Shown here piece after piece: positions 47,550 through 56,075 of a stretch of DNA of 64,000 bases. The notes beneath the pieces were generated by a model. That model saw only the letters and a program-made list of their open reading frames with translations. It did no database searches and was not told the DNA's origin. The translations under genes and the position numbers were made by a program. The stretch is from positions 50,972 to 114,971 of the forward strand of contig JAFAGC010000116.1 in the NCBI GenBank assembly GCA_023423065.1, written 5' to 3'. The stretch comes from Pseudomonadota bacterium (GTDB taxonomy: Bacteria > Pseudomonadota > Gammaproteobacteria > Steroidobacterales > Steroidobacteraceae). Positions within the stretch are counted from its first letter, which is position 1. Each line of letters opens with the position of its first letter.

Positions 47550-48482
47550 ATGGCCGGAATCCTGGCGCGCGTCACGGGCGCGCTGTTCATCGCGACACTG
47601 ATCTCGTTCACGGGACGATGGCTCTGGGCGGGCGAGATGCTCGTCAACTTCCGCACGCACTTCGCGCTGGCGCTGGCTCTCGCGCTGATTGCCTCTCTTG
47701 CCTTGCGACGCTGGCGCGTCACGGGCTTTGCCGTCGCCGGGCTCGCGCTGAACGCGTGGCCGATGTACGGCGCATTCTTCGGGCCCGCGCCGCAACCGCT
47801 GGCGGACGCGCGGCCGGTACGCGTGGCCGCGTTCAACGTGCACGTGACGAACGAGAACCTGGCCGACATCGCGGCTTACCTGGACGCGCTGGCGGTCGAC
47901 GTCGTGGTGCTCGCCGAACTGACGCCGACGGAGCGGGCGGAGCAGCTCGCGAAACTTCTTCCGAAGCTGCCGCACCACTACCTGGCGGAGAACGATGGTT
48001 TGTGGGGCGTTGCGATCCTGAGCCGCTGGCCGCTCGTCGCGCCGCTGGTGGCGACGCGCGACGGAGTGCGGGTCGCGGCGCGCGCCGACGTCGATCTCGG
48101 CGATCGGACATTCCGGCTCTATGGCGCCCACTTCATCTGGCCCGTGATGCCGGATACGGCCCGCGCACGCAACGCGCAGTTGCAGGCGCTGGGCCGCGAG
48201 CTCGCGGAATGCACGCATGCCTGCGTCGCGGTCGGCGACTTCAACGTGACGCCCTGGTCGAGTCATTTCCGCGATGTGCTGAAGAATCCCGGCGTCCGGG
48301 ATTGCGCCGCCGGCCGCGGTCTTCTGACTACATGGTCGTCGCGACTGCCGGCGGTGCTGCGCATTCGCATCGACCAGTGCCTCGTCACCGGCGCGGTGAG
48401 CGTGGGCGACGTGCGGGTCGGCGAAAGCGTGGGGTCCGACCACTTCGCGACGATCAACGACCTGTCGATCGGCGCCCGGTAG
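47550..48482 (+). CDS. Membrane-anchored endonuclease/exonuclease/phosphatase (EEP) protein
   Basis: A 310-residue protein. Residues 1-75 contain two to three hydrophobic helices (GALFIATLISFTGRWLWAG; FALALALALIASLAL), so it is membrane-anchored. The rest is an EEP catalytic domain: RVAAFNVHVTNEN, VVVLAELTPTE, VGDFNVTPWSSHFR and the final GSDHFATINDL, which supply the Asn, Glu, Asp-x-Asn and Asp-His residues of the family. The active site probably faces the periplasm, as in YafD-like proteins. It could cleave phosphodiesters or phospholipid head groups; the substrate is unknown. It converges on the KAP NTPase gene, with 4 bp between the stops, and is divergent from the broken M28 gene. Confidence 0.87.
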   Translation: MAGILARVTGALFIATLISFTGRWLWAGEMLVNFRTHFALALALALIASLALRRWRVTGFAVAGLALNAWPMYGAFFGPAPQPLADARPVRVAAFNVHVTNENLADIAAYLDALAVDVVVLAELTPTERAEQLAKLLPKLPHHYLAENDGLWGVAILSRWPLVAPLVATRDGVRVAARADVDLGDRTFRLYGAHFIWPVMPDTARARNAQLQALGRELAECTHACVAVGDFNVTPWSSHFRDVLKNPGVRDCAAGRGLLTTWSSRLPAVLRIRIDQCLVTGAVSVGDVRVGESVGSDHFATINDLSIGAR

Positions 48483-48486
48483 TTCG

Positions 48487-51400
48487 TCAGACCAGCTCTT
48501 CCACGGGCCGCTGTACGGGACTGAACGAGAACCGGTCGACGTGCGTGACGGAATCGACGAGCGGGCCGACGTTCTTCACACCCCACTCGCGCAGGCGGTC
48601 GAAGGCCGGCTGCAGTTCCGCCCATTTGCCGCGCTGTTCGAGCTTGAGCTGCTTGGCGACCTTGCGCGCCCAATCTTCAGGTGACTGATCGCGAGGCGCG
48701 TCTCGCAGGCGCGCCAGCAGCGCGGGGGCGGCTTCCGGGAAGCCGGTGATGATGGCGAGGAGCAGCATCGACGTCCTGAAACTTCCCGACCGCATCGAAC
48801 GCGCCAGATCGGTGGGAGGCATGGTGGACTTCAGCAGCCGGTAACAATTCACGTAGCGCTTCACCGAGCGCGGCGATCGGCCGATGATCGCGGAGAGCGA
48901 CACCATGTAGTCGCGCTCCTCCTGCGTGAGCATCAGTGTTCGCGGATCGGGTTTGACCGGCGTCCAGTCGGGCAGGGCGGGTTCGGCCCGATTGTCGTTG
49001 TCCCCATCTGCGTTTCCACTTGCGCCGGGCGATGCCGCTGACGCCGGATACGCGTTCGTCGCTCCGGCGCTTCCGGCAGCAACCTCATTGCCGAGTAACC
49101 TGGTCGTACCGCCCTTCATGGCGACCGATGCATCGCCGCCGCCCGGATCGGGTTTCGCCGAAGGCGATGCGCCGGAGGTGTCGGGAGGATTCTCGACATC
49201 GTGTCGCGTCAGCGCGAGTACGAGCTGTTCCGAGCCTTTGCGGGTGAGTGGCCGGATCCAGAAAGGCACCTGGAAAATTTTCTCCAGGTAGTCGTCCGGC
49301 GAAGCAGTCGCACGCCAGGCGATATTTTCCTGCGGCTCGACTTCCGAGCCGTTGGCGCGAGCCCGATCCGCGGCGTGCGATTCGCCGGTGAGCATCAGGG
49401 AAAACTGGTCCTTGAGAGACCGCTTCATCCAGCGCGCATCCACGGCGACCACCACGACGAACAGCCGGAAGGCGAGCAAGAGGTGGATAGCCCTGAGGAC
49501 GTCGACGACCTTGCCGGGAGGGCACCGGTCGAGGTCGTCGATGTAGAGAATGATGCGGTTGACGATGGTCGGGTCGTTGTTCTGGTTGCCAGGACCGCCG
49601 CAGTCCTGCCTGACTTCCTCGGCCTTGCGCTGAGTTTCGAACATCGCCGCCAGTTTTTCGAAATCCCGCCGGATCAGCGCGGGGACACCGAGATGTCGGC
49701 GATAGTCCTTCGCCGCGGCCCGGTCCTGGATGAACGTGGCGATACGCCGCTCGGGACGAAGCGCCTCCGCCTCCTGTGCCGTCGCGATCGCGAGCGCTCT
49801 TTTCTCCGCGGCTTCCTTCGCTACTCGCTCGGCTTCCGCGCGTTTGTTCTCGGCATCCTGCCGCGCCTTGATGGCCTCGGCGGCCTTGTTCGCCGATTCC
49901 TGTTGCTGCTTCACCGCCTCCTGCTGCAAGGCGACGATGTCCTGTTCGAGTTGCGCCGCTTCGTCGGCCCGCTTCGATCTTTCCGCTTCGACCAGCTTCT
50001 CCACTTCGGCGCGCTTGGCCTTCATCGCATTCACGGTGTCGATCACTTTCTGGAGCTGCGGGGACAGCTTCTTCCACGACGCGATCGCGCTCGACATCAA
50101 CACGAAGAGTCCGGATATCGCGCTGCCGAGTCCCTTGAACCACGCGGTGTCGGAGGCGCTCGCCAGCAGATCGAACACGAATCCCGCGATGGCGACGGCC
50201 AGCGGTATCGCAATCGCCCACAGGAGCAGCAGCCAGCCGCCGTTCCGGCGCAGCAATCCGAAGCCTTCGGCGATCACCTTTCCGGAGTCGGTCGCTTCCT
50301 TCAACGCGTCCCTGAGACCCTGGATGGTCTGCAGCTGCTCCTTCTTGATGCCGAACTTGTCGAGCTCGGACGTCACTTGCGCGCGGAACTCATCCGACAG
50401 CTTCACACTCTCGGCCGCGTCCTTGAGCAGCATCGTGCGGCGGATCTCCGCGGTCATCTGCGCGTTGGCATGTTTCTGCCTCGCGGCCTCGAGCGCGGCG
50501 GCACTGTCGAGGGCCGCCTGGTCGGCGCTCGCCTTGAGCTTCTCGGCTTCGCTTGCCGCCACCGCGGCGTCCGCTTCCGCCTTTTCCGCTTCGTCCTTGC
50601 GTCGCGCCAGCTCCTGGTCTTTCGCGTCCGCCTCGCTTACGCGTTCGCGCACGAGCTCGAGCATCTTCTCCAGCCGCTTCTTGATGTTAGGCTCCGAATC
50701 GAGATCCTCTTCGGCCGTGCCTTCGAACCTCAGGTTCGAGAAGATGTGTTCGACGAGACTCGCCCAGAGATTTCCCTCGACGTAATGCCAGGCGTTGAAC
50801 TCGATCTGGACGATGTTCTTGTAGTAACCGAAGTCCCGCTGCGGCTGATTCGACTTGCGTGCCTCGATCGCGATCTGCTTCACGCGCTCCTTCATCTTCT
50901 GCATGAAGAACGACTTGCCCGAGCCCCATTCGCCGAAGAGCCCGATCGAGAGCGGCGGTTCGATGGACCAGGCGCACACCAGCGACGCCATCGCTTCGAC
51001 TTCGCGCTTGATTCCGATCAGGTCGGGGCCCGCCGCGGAGTCGGCCGCGTAGACAGGCAGCCGAGGTTCGACGTCGACGTCGACGGGTTCGAGCACATCG
51101 CGCCAGGCATTCACGTCGTCGCCCAGATTCCACGTCGGCAGAATCGCGATCAGCCGCTGGCGCAATTGATCCGCGTCGACCTGGTAGTCGCGCAACAACT
51201 TGTACACGCTCGAGTTCCGGCCGGTCTGCTGCAAGGTCGCACCGAGGAGATGCCGGGCGCCGATCAGCACCGGCTTCCCGGGCCTGGTCACGGTGGCCAG
51301 GAGCCTCGCGTTCTCGAGGGTCGCCTGGAGCTTTCCGGTCATCACCTCCGAGCGGACCAACCTGGATTTCAGGATCGCGTCGAAATTCTTGTACAAGGCG

Positions 51401-52218
51401 ACCGCGGGATACCGCGTGGAAATCTTCCTGCGAAGCTCGGCCGGCTCGACGGGAAACTGTTCGACCAGCCATCGGCAAGAGCGTCCATCCTTGCTGCTGC
51501 TCATGCCGGCGAGCAGCATGGCCGCCATCAGTCGCCGCGAAGAGGTCTCGGGTCGTGGCCGCGCCTGGCCGAGGCGCCTGGCGACCTCGAGGATCTCCCA
51601 GGCGAGCTTCGAGAAATCCTGCTGCCGGAGTTCGGCGAATGGATAGGTGCTGGGCGATGCCTCATCGTCGACCGAATCGTCGGCAGTCGCATCGGCGTCT
51701 TGCTCGGCCTGGTTCTGCGCCGGCTCGACATCGAGCAGGTTCGCGAGGAGCAGCGGAGCGAACGCACGCAACGGCGTGAGCTCGCTCCGTGCGAGCCTGG
51801 CGGCGATCGTGTCGAAAGCCGCGGATACTTCGGGCAATCGAACTTTCGTGCCCGGCGTGTCGCGGGACGTGATCGCGCTGCCCGGCCGGAGGTTTGCCGA
51901 AGTCGCGACGAAAAGGATCGCGGGGTTCGAGACGTCGCTCAGTTCGGCGAGCGAGTGCAGCACGCGTTGCGCGAAATCCGTCACTCCGCCGACGTGAAGC
52001 AGGACGAGGACGTCGCCGTGGGTCATCGCCTCGCCGAGAAGTTGCGTCGGCGTGGCGGCCGTCATGACGCTGGCGAGGTCCGGACGCGCCGAGCTGGCAA
52101 AGGCCTGCCAGGATTCGAGGTCGACATCGTCGATCGCAACGACGACCGGGGTCGGCGCGCTGGCCTCGACTGGCGCGTTGGCGGTCTGCGCCTTCTGTGT
52201 GGGCGCTGGTTTGGCCAT
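48487..52218 (-). CDS. Giant KAP-family P-loop NTPase with Clp-N-like repeats, coiled coils and membrane segments
   Basis: A 1,243-residue protein. Residues about 20-170 form an unassigned alpha/beta region. Two helical repeats at about 219-264 (SSRRLMAAMLLAGMSSSKDG) and 314-366 (LIGARHLLGATLQQTGRNSS) resemble the Clp N-terminal (substrate-recognition) fold. Walker A is GLFGEWGSGKSFFMQKM at about 424-440, and Walker B is RIILYIDDLDRCPPGKVVDV at about 893. Between them lie a long coiled coil (about 525-600), two membrane helices (about 662-712) and a second Ala/Glu/Lys/Gln-rich coil (about 735-850). Such an insertion inside the NTPase is the hallmark of KAP proteins (F-plasmid PifA, eukaryotic Kidins220). 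A Gly/Ala/Pro linker (about 1015-1085) precedes the helical C-terminus. KAP proteins are implicated in phage exclusion; a role here is inference. Confidence 0.85.
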   Translation of the reverse strand: MAKPAPTQKAQTANAPVEASAPTPVVVAIDDVDLESWQAFASSARPDLASVMTAATPTQLLGEAMTHGDVLVLLHVGGVTDFAQRVLHSLAELSDVSNPAILFVATSANLRPGSAITSRDTPGTKVRLPEVSAAFDTIAARLARSELTPLRAFAPLLLANLLDVEPAQNQAEQDADATADDSVDDEASPSTYPFAELRQQDFSKLAWEILEVARRLGQARPRPETSSRRLMAAMLLAGMSSSKDGRSCRWLVEQFPVEPAELRRKISTRYPAVALYKNFDAILKSRLVRSEVMTGKLQATLENARLLATVTRPGKPVLIGARHLLGATLQQTGRNSSVYKLLRDYQVDADQLRQRLIAILPTWNLGDDVNAWRDVLEPVDVDVEPRLPVYAADSAAGPDLIGIKREVEAMASLVCAWSIEPPLSIGLFGEWGSGKSFFMQKMKERVKQIAIEARKSNQPQRDFGYYKNIVQIEFNAWHYVEGNLWASLVEHIFSNLRFEGTAEEDLDSEPNIKKRLEKMLELVRERVSEADAKDQELARRKDEAEKAEADAAVAASEAEKLKASADQAALDSAAALEAARQKHANAQMTAEIRRTMLLKDAAESVKLSDEFRAQVTSELDKFGIKKEQLQTIQGLRDALKEATDSGKVIAEGFGLLRRNGGWLLLLWAIAIPLAVAIAGFVFDLLASASDTAWFKGLGSAISGLFVLMSSAIASWKKLSPQLQKVIDTVNAMKAKRAEVEKLVEAERSKRADEAAQLEQDIVALQQEAVKQQQESANKAAEAIKARQDAENKRAEAERVAKEAAEKRALAIATAQEAEALRPERRIATFIQDRAAAKDYRRHLGVPALIRRDFEKLAAMFETQRKAEEVRQDCGGPGNQNNDPTIVNRIILYIDDLDRCPPGKVVDVLRAIHLLLAFRLFVVVVAVDARWMKRSLKDQFSLMLTGESHAADRARANGSEVEPQENIAWRATASPDDYLEKIFQVPFWIRPLTRKGSEQLVLALTRHDVENPPDTSGASPSAKPDPGGGDASVAMKGGTTRLLGNEVAAGSAGATNAYPASAASPGASGNADGDNDNRAEPALPDWTPVKPDPRTLMLTQEERDYMVSLSAIIGRSPRSVKRYVNCYRLLKSTMPPTDLARSMRSGSFRTSMLLLAIITGFPEAAPALLARLRDAPRDQSPEDWARKVAKQLKLEQRGKWAELQPAFDRLREWGVKNVGPLVDSVTHVDRFSFSPVQRPVEELV

Positions 52219-52403
52219 TCTCGTCGCAACCCGCGTGCTGGAGGATTGCGAGTCTAGGAGATATTGCGATGCGGCCGCCAGCGAATGTCAGCCCGATCGA
52301 CTAACCACCCTGGGCGGCCGCGACCGGCCGGTAGATAGTTTGCCGCCGATGAGGCATCAACTCGTTGAATATCCTCGTGAACGGCCTGGGATGTACGCCT
52401 GCA

Positions 52404-52826
52404 TCATTCCGGAACACCGATCCCGGAGCCGCCCAGTTCCGCCGGGAAATCCTTGAGCTTCGGCTTGCCGTCGTGGATGCGCAGCACCGTCTCGGCGTAG
52501 TTCACGTGCACGCCGGGCTCGAATCTCAGCTTCGGGAGCAGGGCGGCATAGACGTCGACGAGACCGAATCCGGGATGATCCGTGAACAGGTGCCCGCCGC
52601 ACTTCTTGCACCATTGCCGTGAGCTGCCCGGAGTCTTGTTGAACGTGCCGATGCTCCCGGCGCCCTGCGTCACCTTGAGCGCATCCGGCTTCCACAGCGT
52701 GAATGCATTCACGGGGCCCGCCGACCAGTGGCGGCAGGAGGAACAGTGGCAGTAGCCCATGGCGACGGGCTCGCCCGTCACCTCGAATTTCACTTCGCCG
52801 CAGAAGCAGCTGCTCGAATGCGTCAT
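52404..52826 (-). CDS. GFA-family zinc protein
   Basis: A 140-residue protein of the GFA (glutathione-dependent formaldehyde-activating-like) family. The zinc-binding cysteines are in SSCFCGEVKFEV, GYCHCSSCRHWSAGPVN and WCKKCGGHLFTDHP, and the C-terminus has the expected NYAETVLRIHDGKPKLKDFP. Family members are small cytosolic proteins, and the name reflects one disputed activity, so the true reaction is unknown. The ATG at 52826 follows AGGAG at 8-bp spacing; an earlier in-frame start adds ten residues without homology. It lies 185 bp upstream of the KAP gene on the same strand, and that gap contains no hairpin that would clearly separate them. Confidence 0.9.
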   Translation of the reverse strand: MTHSSSCFCGEVKFEVTGEPVAMGYCHCSSCRHWSAGPVNAFTLWKPDALKVTQGAGSIGTFNKTPGSSRQWCKKCGGHLFTDHPGFGLVDVYAALLPKLRFEPGVHVNYAETVLRIHDGKPKLKDFPAELGGSGIGVPE

Positions 52827-52847
52827 CGTCGTCACTCCTGAATGGTT

Positions 52848-52867
52848 GCGCGGCACTGTAGCCGCGC
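52848..52867. promoter_or_regulatory. Inverted repeat in the GFA / M49 divergent gap
   Basis: GCGCGGC and GCCGCGC form a 7-bp inverted repeat around ACTGTA, 22 bp upstream of the GFA start codon and between two divergent genes. It could be an operator; the evidence is only symmetry and position. Confidence 0.25.
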
Positions 52868-52979
52868 GGCGAGACCTGCTGAATGACTGGCCGTCCGGCG
52901 TTCATGCGCGATCGTCCGGGAGATGTCCCTGCGCCGGCCCCTGTGCTTGAATCGGCCCAACCACGCACTGGAGCGGAAC

Positions 52980-54749
52980 ATGCGCCTGGCACTCGCCTCG
53001 ATACTCGTTTGCCTCTCGACTCTCTCGCATTCGCAGCCGGCGCTGCCGCCCGGATACTGGCCCGAGGCGCAATCCGCCGAGATCCTGGCGAAGACAGAGC
53101 ACATCAGGCTCGCGCCGTCGCTCGATGCGCTGACGGATGCGGAACGCGCCGCGCTGCAGGACCTGCTGGCGGTCGGCGCGCTCATGCAGACCGTGTTCGA
53201 GCGCTCGCGGCATGCACAAGCCGAGGCCGCCGTCGCGAACCTCACGTCGCTGCATACGAAGCTCGGCAAGCCGGTCGCCACGCAAAACCTTCTCGATCTC
53301 TACCGGCTCAACCAGGGTCCGATCGCGACCACGCTCGACAACCGGCGCGTGCCGTTCCTGCCGGTCGCCGAGGAGTCGCGCGGCAAGAACGTCTATCCAC
53401 CGGATGCGACCCGGCAGCAGCTGGATGGATTCCTTGCCGCCAACCCGGCATTGCGCGACGAGATTCTCGCGGAACGCTCGGTCGTGCGGCGCGCGACGCG
53501 CGCGAACATCGACGCGGACCTCGCGACGCTAGAGCGGTTCCCGCTGATCCGCGAGCTGCATCCAGGCAGGAAAGAAGGCCTGCAGGCGCTCGCGAAACGC
53601 GCGTCGCCGGATGCGTTCTACGCGGTGCCGTACGCCATCGCCTATCCACGGGAAATGACGCGCGCGTTTGCATTGCTGATGAGCGCCGCCGACAAGGTCG
53701 ACGCTTCGGATGCCGAGTTCGCGCGCTACCTGCGTAACCGGGCGCGCGATCTCGTCTCGAACGATTACGAGTCCGGCGACGCGTCATGGGTCACCGGCCG
53801 CTTCGCGCGGCTGAACGCGCAGATCGGCGCGTATGAAACCTACGACGACGCATTGTTCGGCGTGAAGGCCTTCCACAGCATGAGCATCCTGCTGCGCGAC
53901 GAAGCCGCTTCGGAGGAATTGCGCGAGGCGCTCGGCGGCATCCAGTCCATAGAAGACGCGCTGCCGTACGAGCCGCGCAAGCGCGTGCGCGACGACATCC
54001 CGGTCGGCGTCTACGACGTCATCGCGGATTTCGGCCAGGCGCGCGGCACCAACACCGCGACCATCCTGCCGAACGACGCGTTGTTCTCGCGGCGCTACGG
54101 CCGGACCATCCTGCTGCGCGCGAACATCATGAAGAACCCCGTACTGTTCGCGGCTGACGAACGCATCTGGCGCGCCGCCACGGCGGACGCGCACGGCGGC
54201 GATCTCAAACCCGAGGGGAACTTCCTGCGCACGTTGTGGCACGAGATCGGCCACTACCTCGGCCCCGACCGCGACCGACAAGGGCGAACGCTCGACGTCG
54301 CGCTCGCCAATCACGCGGACGCCGTTGAAGAAATGAAATCCGATCTCGTATCGCTGTTCGCGCTGCACCGGATGAAACATCCATCGTTGCGCGCGATTCA
54401 GGCGAGCGGCATCAAGCGCACGTTGCAGAACGTCAAACCACGCGCCGATCAGCCGTACCAGACCATGCAGCTCGTGCAGTTCAACTGGTTCCTCGACAAG
54501 GGGCTGCTGAGCGCCGATCCGGCGACCGCCCGGCTGACTATCAACTACGACCGCTACGGCGAGACGATCGAGTCGTTGCTGAAGGAAGTCCTGCGCCTGC
54601 AGCAGGAAGGCGACGAGCCCGCCGTCAACGCGTTCTTCGCGCGGTGGACGACGTGGAAACCCGAGTTGCACGACAAGCTCGCCGAGAGGATCCGCGCGGC
54701 GCAAGGGGCGCGGTTCCGGATCGTCAGGTACGCGGCGCTGGGTGAATGA
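52980..54749 (+). CDS. Exported M49-like (dipeptidyl-peptidase III-type) metallopeptidase
   Basis: A 589-residue protein with a signal peptide (MRLALASILVCLSTLSHS). The zinc site is TLWHEIGHYLGPDR, followed 30-odd residues later by VEEMKSDLVSLFAL, where EExxSD supplies the third ligand, as in peptidase family M49 and its bacterial NUDIX-linked relatives. Upstream segments GKNVYPPDATRQQLDGFLA and FGQARGTNTATILPND also resemble bacterial M49 proteins. Classic DPP III has HELLGH with one extra residue; this protein has plain HExxH, so it belongs to a divergent branch and the cleavage mode is not assured. GGAG precedes the ATG at 52980. Confidence 0.82.
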   Translation: MRLALASILVCLSTLSHSQPALPPGYWPEAQSAEILAKTEHIRLAPSLDALTDAERAALQDLLAVGALMQTVFERSRHAQAEAAVANLTSLHTKLGKPVATQNLLDLYRLNQGPIATTLDNRRVPFLPVAEESRGKNVYPPDATRQQLDGFLAANPALRDEILAERSVVRRATRANIDADLATLERFPLIRELHPGRKEGLQALAKRASPDAFYAVPYAIAYPREMTRAFALLMSAADKVDASDAEFARYLRNRARDLVSNDYESGDASWVTGRFARLNAQIGAYETYDDALFGVKAFHSMSILLRDEAASEELREALGGIQSIEDALPYEPRKRVRDDIPVGVYDVIADFGQARGTNTATILPNDALFSRRYGRTILLRANIMKNPVLFAADERIWRAATADAHGGDLKPEGNFLRTLWHEIGHYLGPDRDRQGRTLDVALANHADAVEEMKSDLVSLFALHRMKHPSLRAIQASGIKRTLQNVKPRADQPYQTMQLVQFNWFLDKGLLSADPATARLTINYDRYGETIESLLKEVLRLQQEGDEPAVNAFFARWTTWKPELHDKLAERIRAAQGARFRIVRYAALGE

Positions 54750-54896
54750 GGCCGCGGCCATGAACTTCGCGCGGGCATCGATCCTGGGCGGCGTGGGGGC
54801 GACTCCAGCCGGCCGGAAGTAGTCAGGCGAATTTACATATTGAGGATCGGGGGGCCGGACTTCAGTTTCGGTCCGCCGCGCCGTTAACCGTCGACC

Positions 54897-55955
54897 ATGA
54901 TTGCCGCCATCCGCTCCGGGATCGGCTCCCTTGTGGGTCAATGGTTCGGCGCGGCGCGCAGGCGCACGCGCGAAATCAACGATCGGCAGGGAAGCCGCGC
55001 GCAGCCTCGCCCCACGGGCGCGGCGGTGGGCGATGCGCGTTTTCCGGGTGCACATGCGGACGTCGCGATGCGGCGGTTCACCGCGCTCGCGCTCGATGCA
55101 AGCCTCGAGGACCTGCGCCGTGAGGCCACCGCGCCGGAACTCGCCGAACTCGAACCGGCCGCACGTGTGCTCGGCGATCTCGAGTTGCAGGCGAAGTATC
55201 TGCCGCGTCGGCCGTCGCTGTTGCCGCGGCTCATGAGCGCGATCAACAACGACTCGAATTCCCTGCGCGAGATGGCGAAGATCATCGGCGAAGATGGCGC
55301 GCTCCTGGGCGGGCTGCTCAAGCTGGCGAACAGCTCTTTCTATCGATTGAGCGGCAGCAAACCCATCGAAAGCCTCGAGAAGGCCGTCGCGCTCGTGGGC
55401 ACGGATGGCTTGCGTTCGCTGATCGCGACCGCGTTGCTGCATCCCGTGATGACGGGCGCGCGCGGACCGTTCTCTTCGTTCGCCGAGGCGACCTGGGAGC
55501 ACAGCCAGTTCGCGGCCGCGAGCGCCGAGCTCCACGCGATTCGCATCGAACGCGTGGACGCGTTCAGTGCGCGCCTGCTCGTGATGCTGCTGGGTCTCGC
55601 GAGCAACGCGGTGTTCCGCATCGCGCGCGAACATTGCCCGGGCGCCAACAACATCCGCCCCGCCGCCATGGCCAGGCTACTCGACGACTGGGTGCCGCCC
55701 ACGGCGATGCGCATCGCGGAGAACTGGCACCTGCCCGCGGATCTGCGCGGGATCCTGCTGGCGCCCGGCGAGCCCGGGCTCGCGCGCGCGGTGCGGTTCG
55801 GGCGGCTGGCCGGCGCACTGCTGATGCTCGTGAAGCGCGGGCACATGCGCGAATTGTCGGCGCGCGCGATCGTGCTCGCCGACGATCATCGCCGCGCCGA
55901 AGTCGATCGCCTCTGGTCGCGTCTCGCGATCATGCATCTCGCCGCCGCGCGCTGA
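54897..55955 (+). CDS. HDOD-domain signalling protein
   Basis: A 352-residue protein. Residues about 100-300 form an HDOD domain, a catalytically inactive relative of HD phosphohydrolases: LPRRPSLLPRLMSAINNDSN, then EMAKIIGEDGALLGGLLKLANSSFYR, and IESLEKAVALVGTDGLRSLIATALL. The N-terminal 60 residues are basic and unassigned. HDOD proteins act as adaptors in cyclic-di-GMP, stress or motility signalling. No receiver or GGDEF domain is fused. It stands alone, followed 120 bp later by a large unknown exported protein. Confidence 0.9.
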   Translation: MIAAIRSGIGSLVGQWFGAARRRTREINDRQGSRAQPRPTGAAVGDARFPGAHADVAMRRFTALALDASLEDLRREATAPELAELEPAARVLGDLELQAKYLPRRPSLLPRLMSAINNDSNSLREMAKIIGEDGALLGGLLKLANSSFYRLSGSKPIESLEKAVALVGTDGLRSLIATALLHPVMTGARGPFSSFAEATWEHSQFAAASAELHAIRIERVDAFSARLLVMLLGLASNAVFRIAREHCPGANNIRPAAMARLLDDWVPPTAMRIAENWHLPADLRGILLAPGEPGLARAVRFGRLAGALLMLVKRGHMRELSARAIVLADDHRRAEVDRLWSRLAIMHLAAAR

Positions 55956-56075
55956 ACGTCGCGCGGTCGGGGTTTCCCGGAACGAAGGCTGGCACGAATT
56001 TCGCGGCTGAATTTCCATCACATCATTCGTCGCGTGTTATCCGTAGAGTCGGATCACCTGATCAGGGATCCACCG

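Noticed and set aside
49201..52257. A plus-strand open frame of about 1,018 residues opposite the KAP NTPase gene
   Set aside because: It is a GC-driven shadow of the minus-strand KAP gene. Its translation is Arg/Leu/His-rich with no motifs, while the opposite strand has clear Walker motifs and coiled coils.
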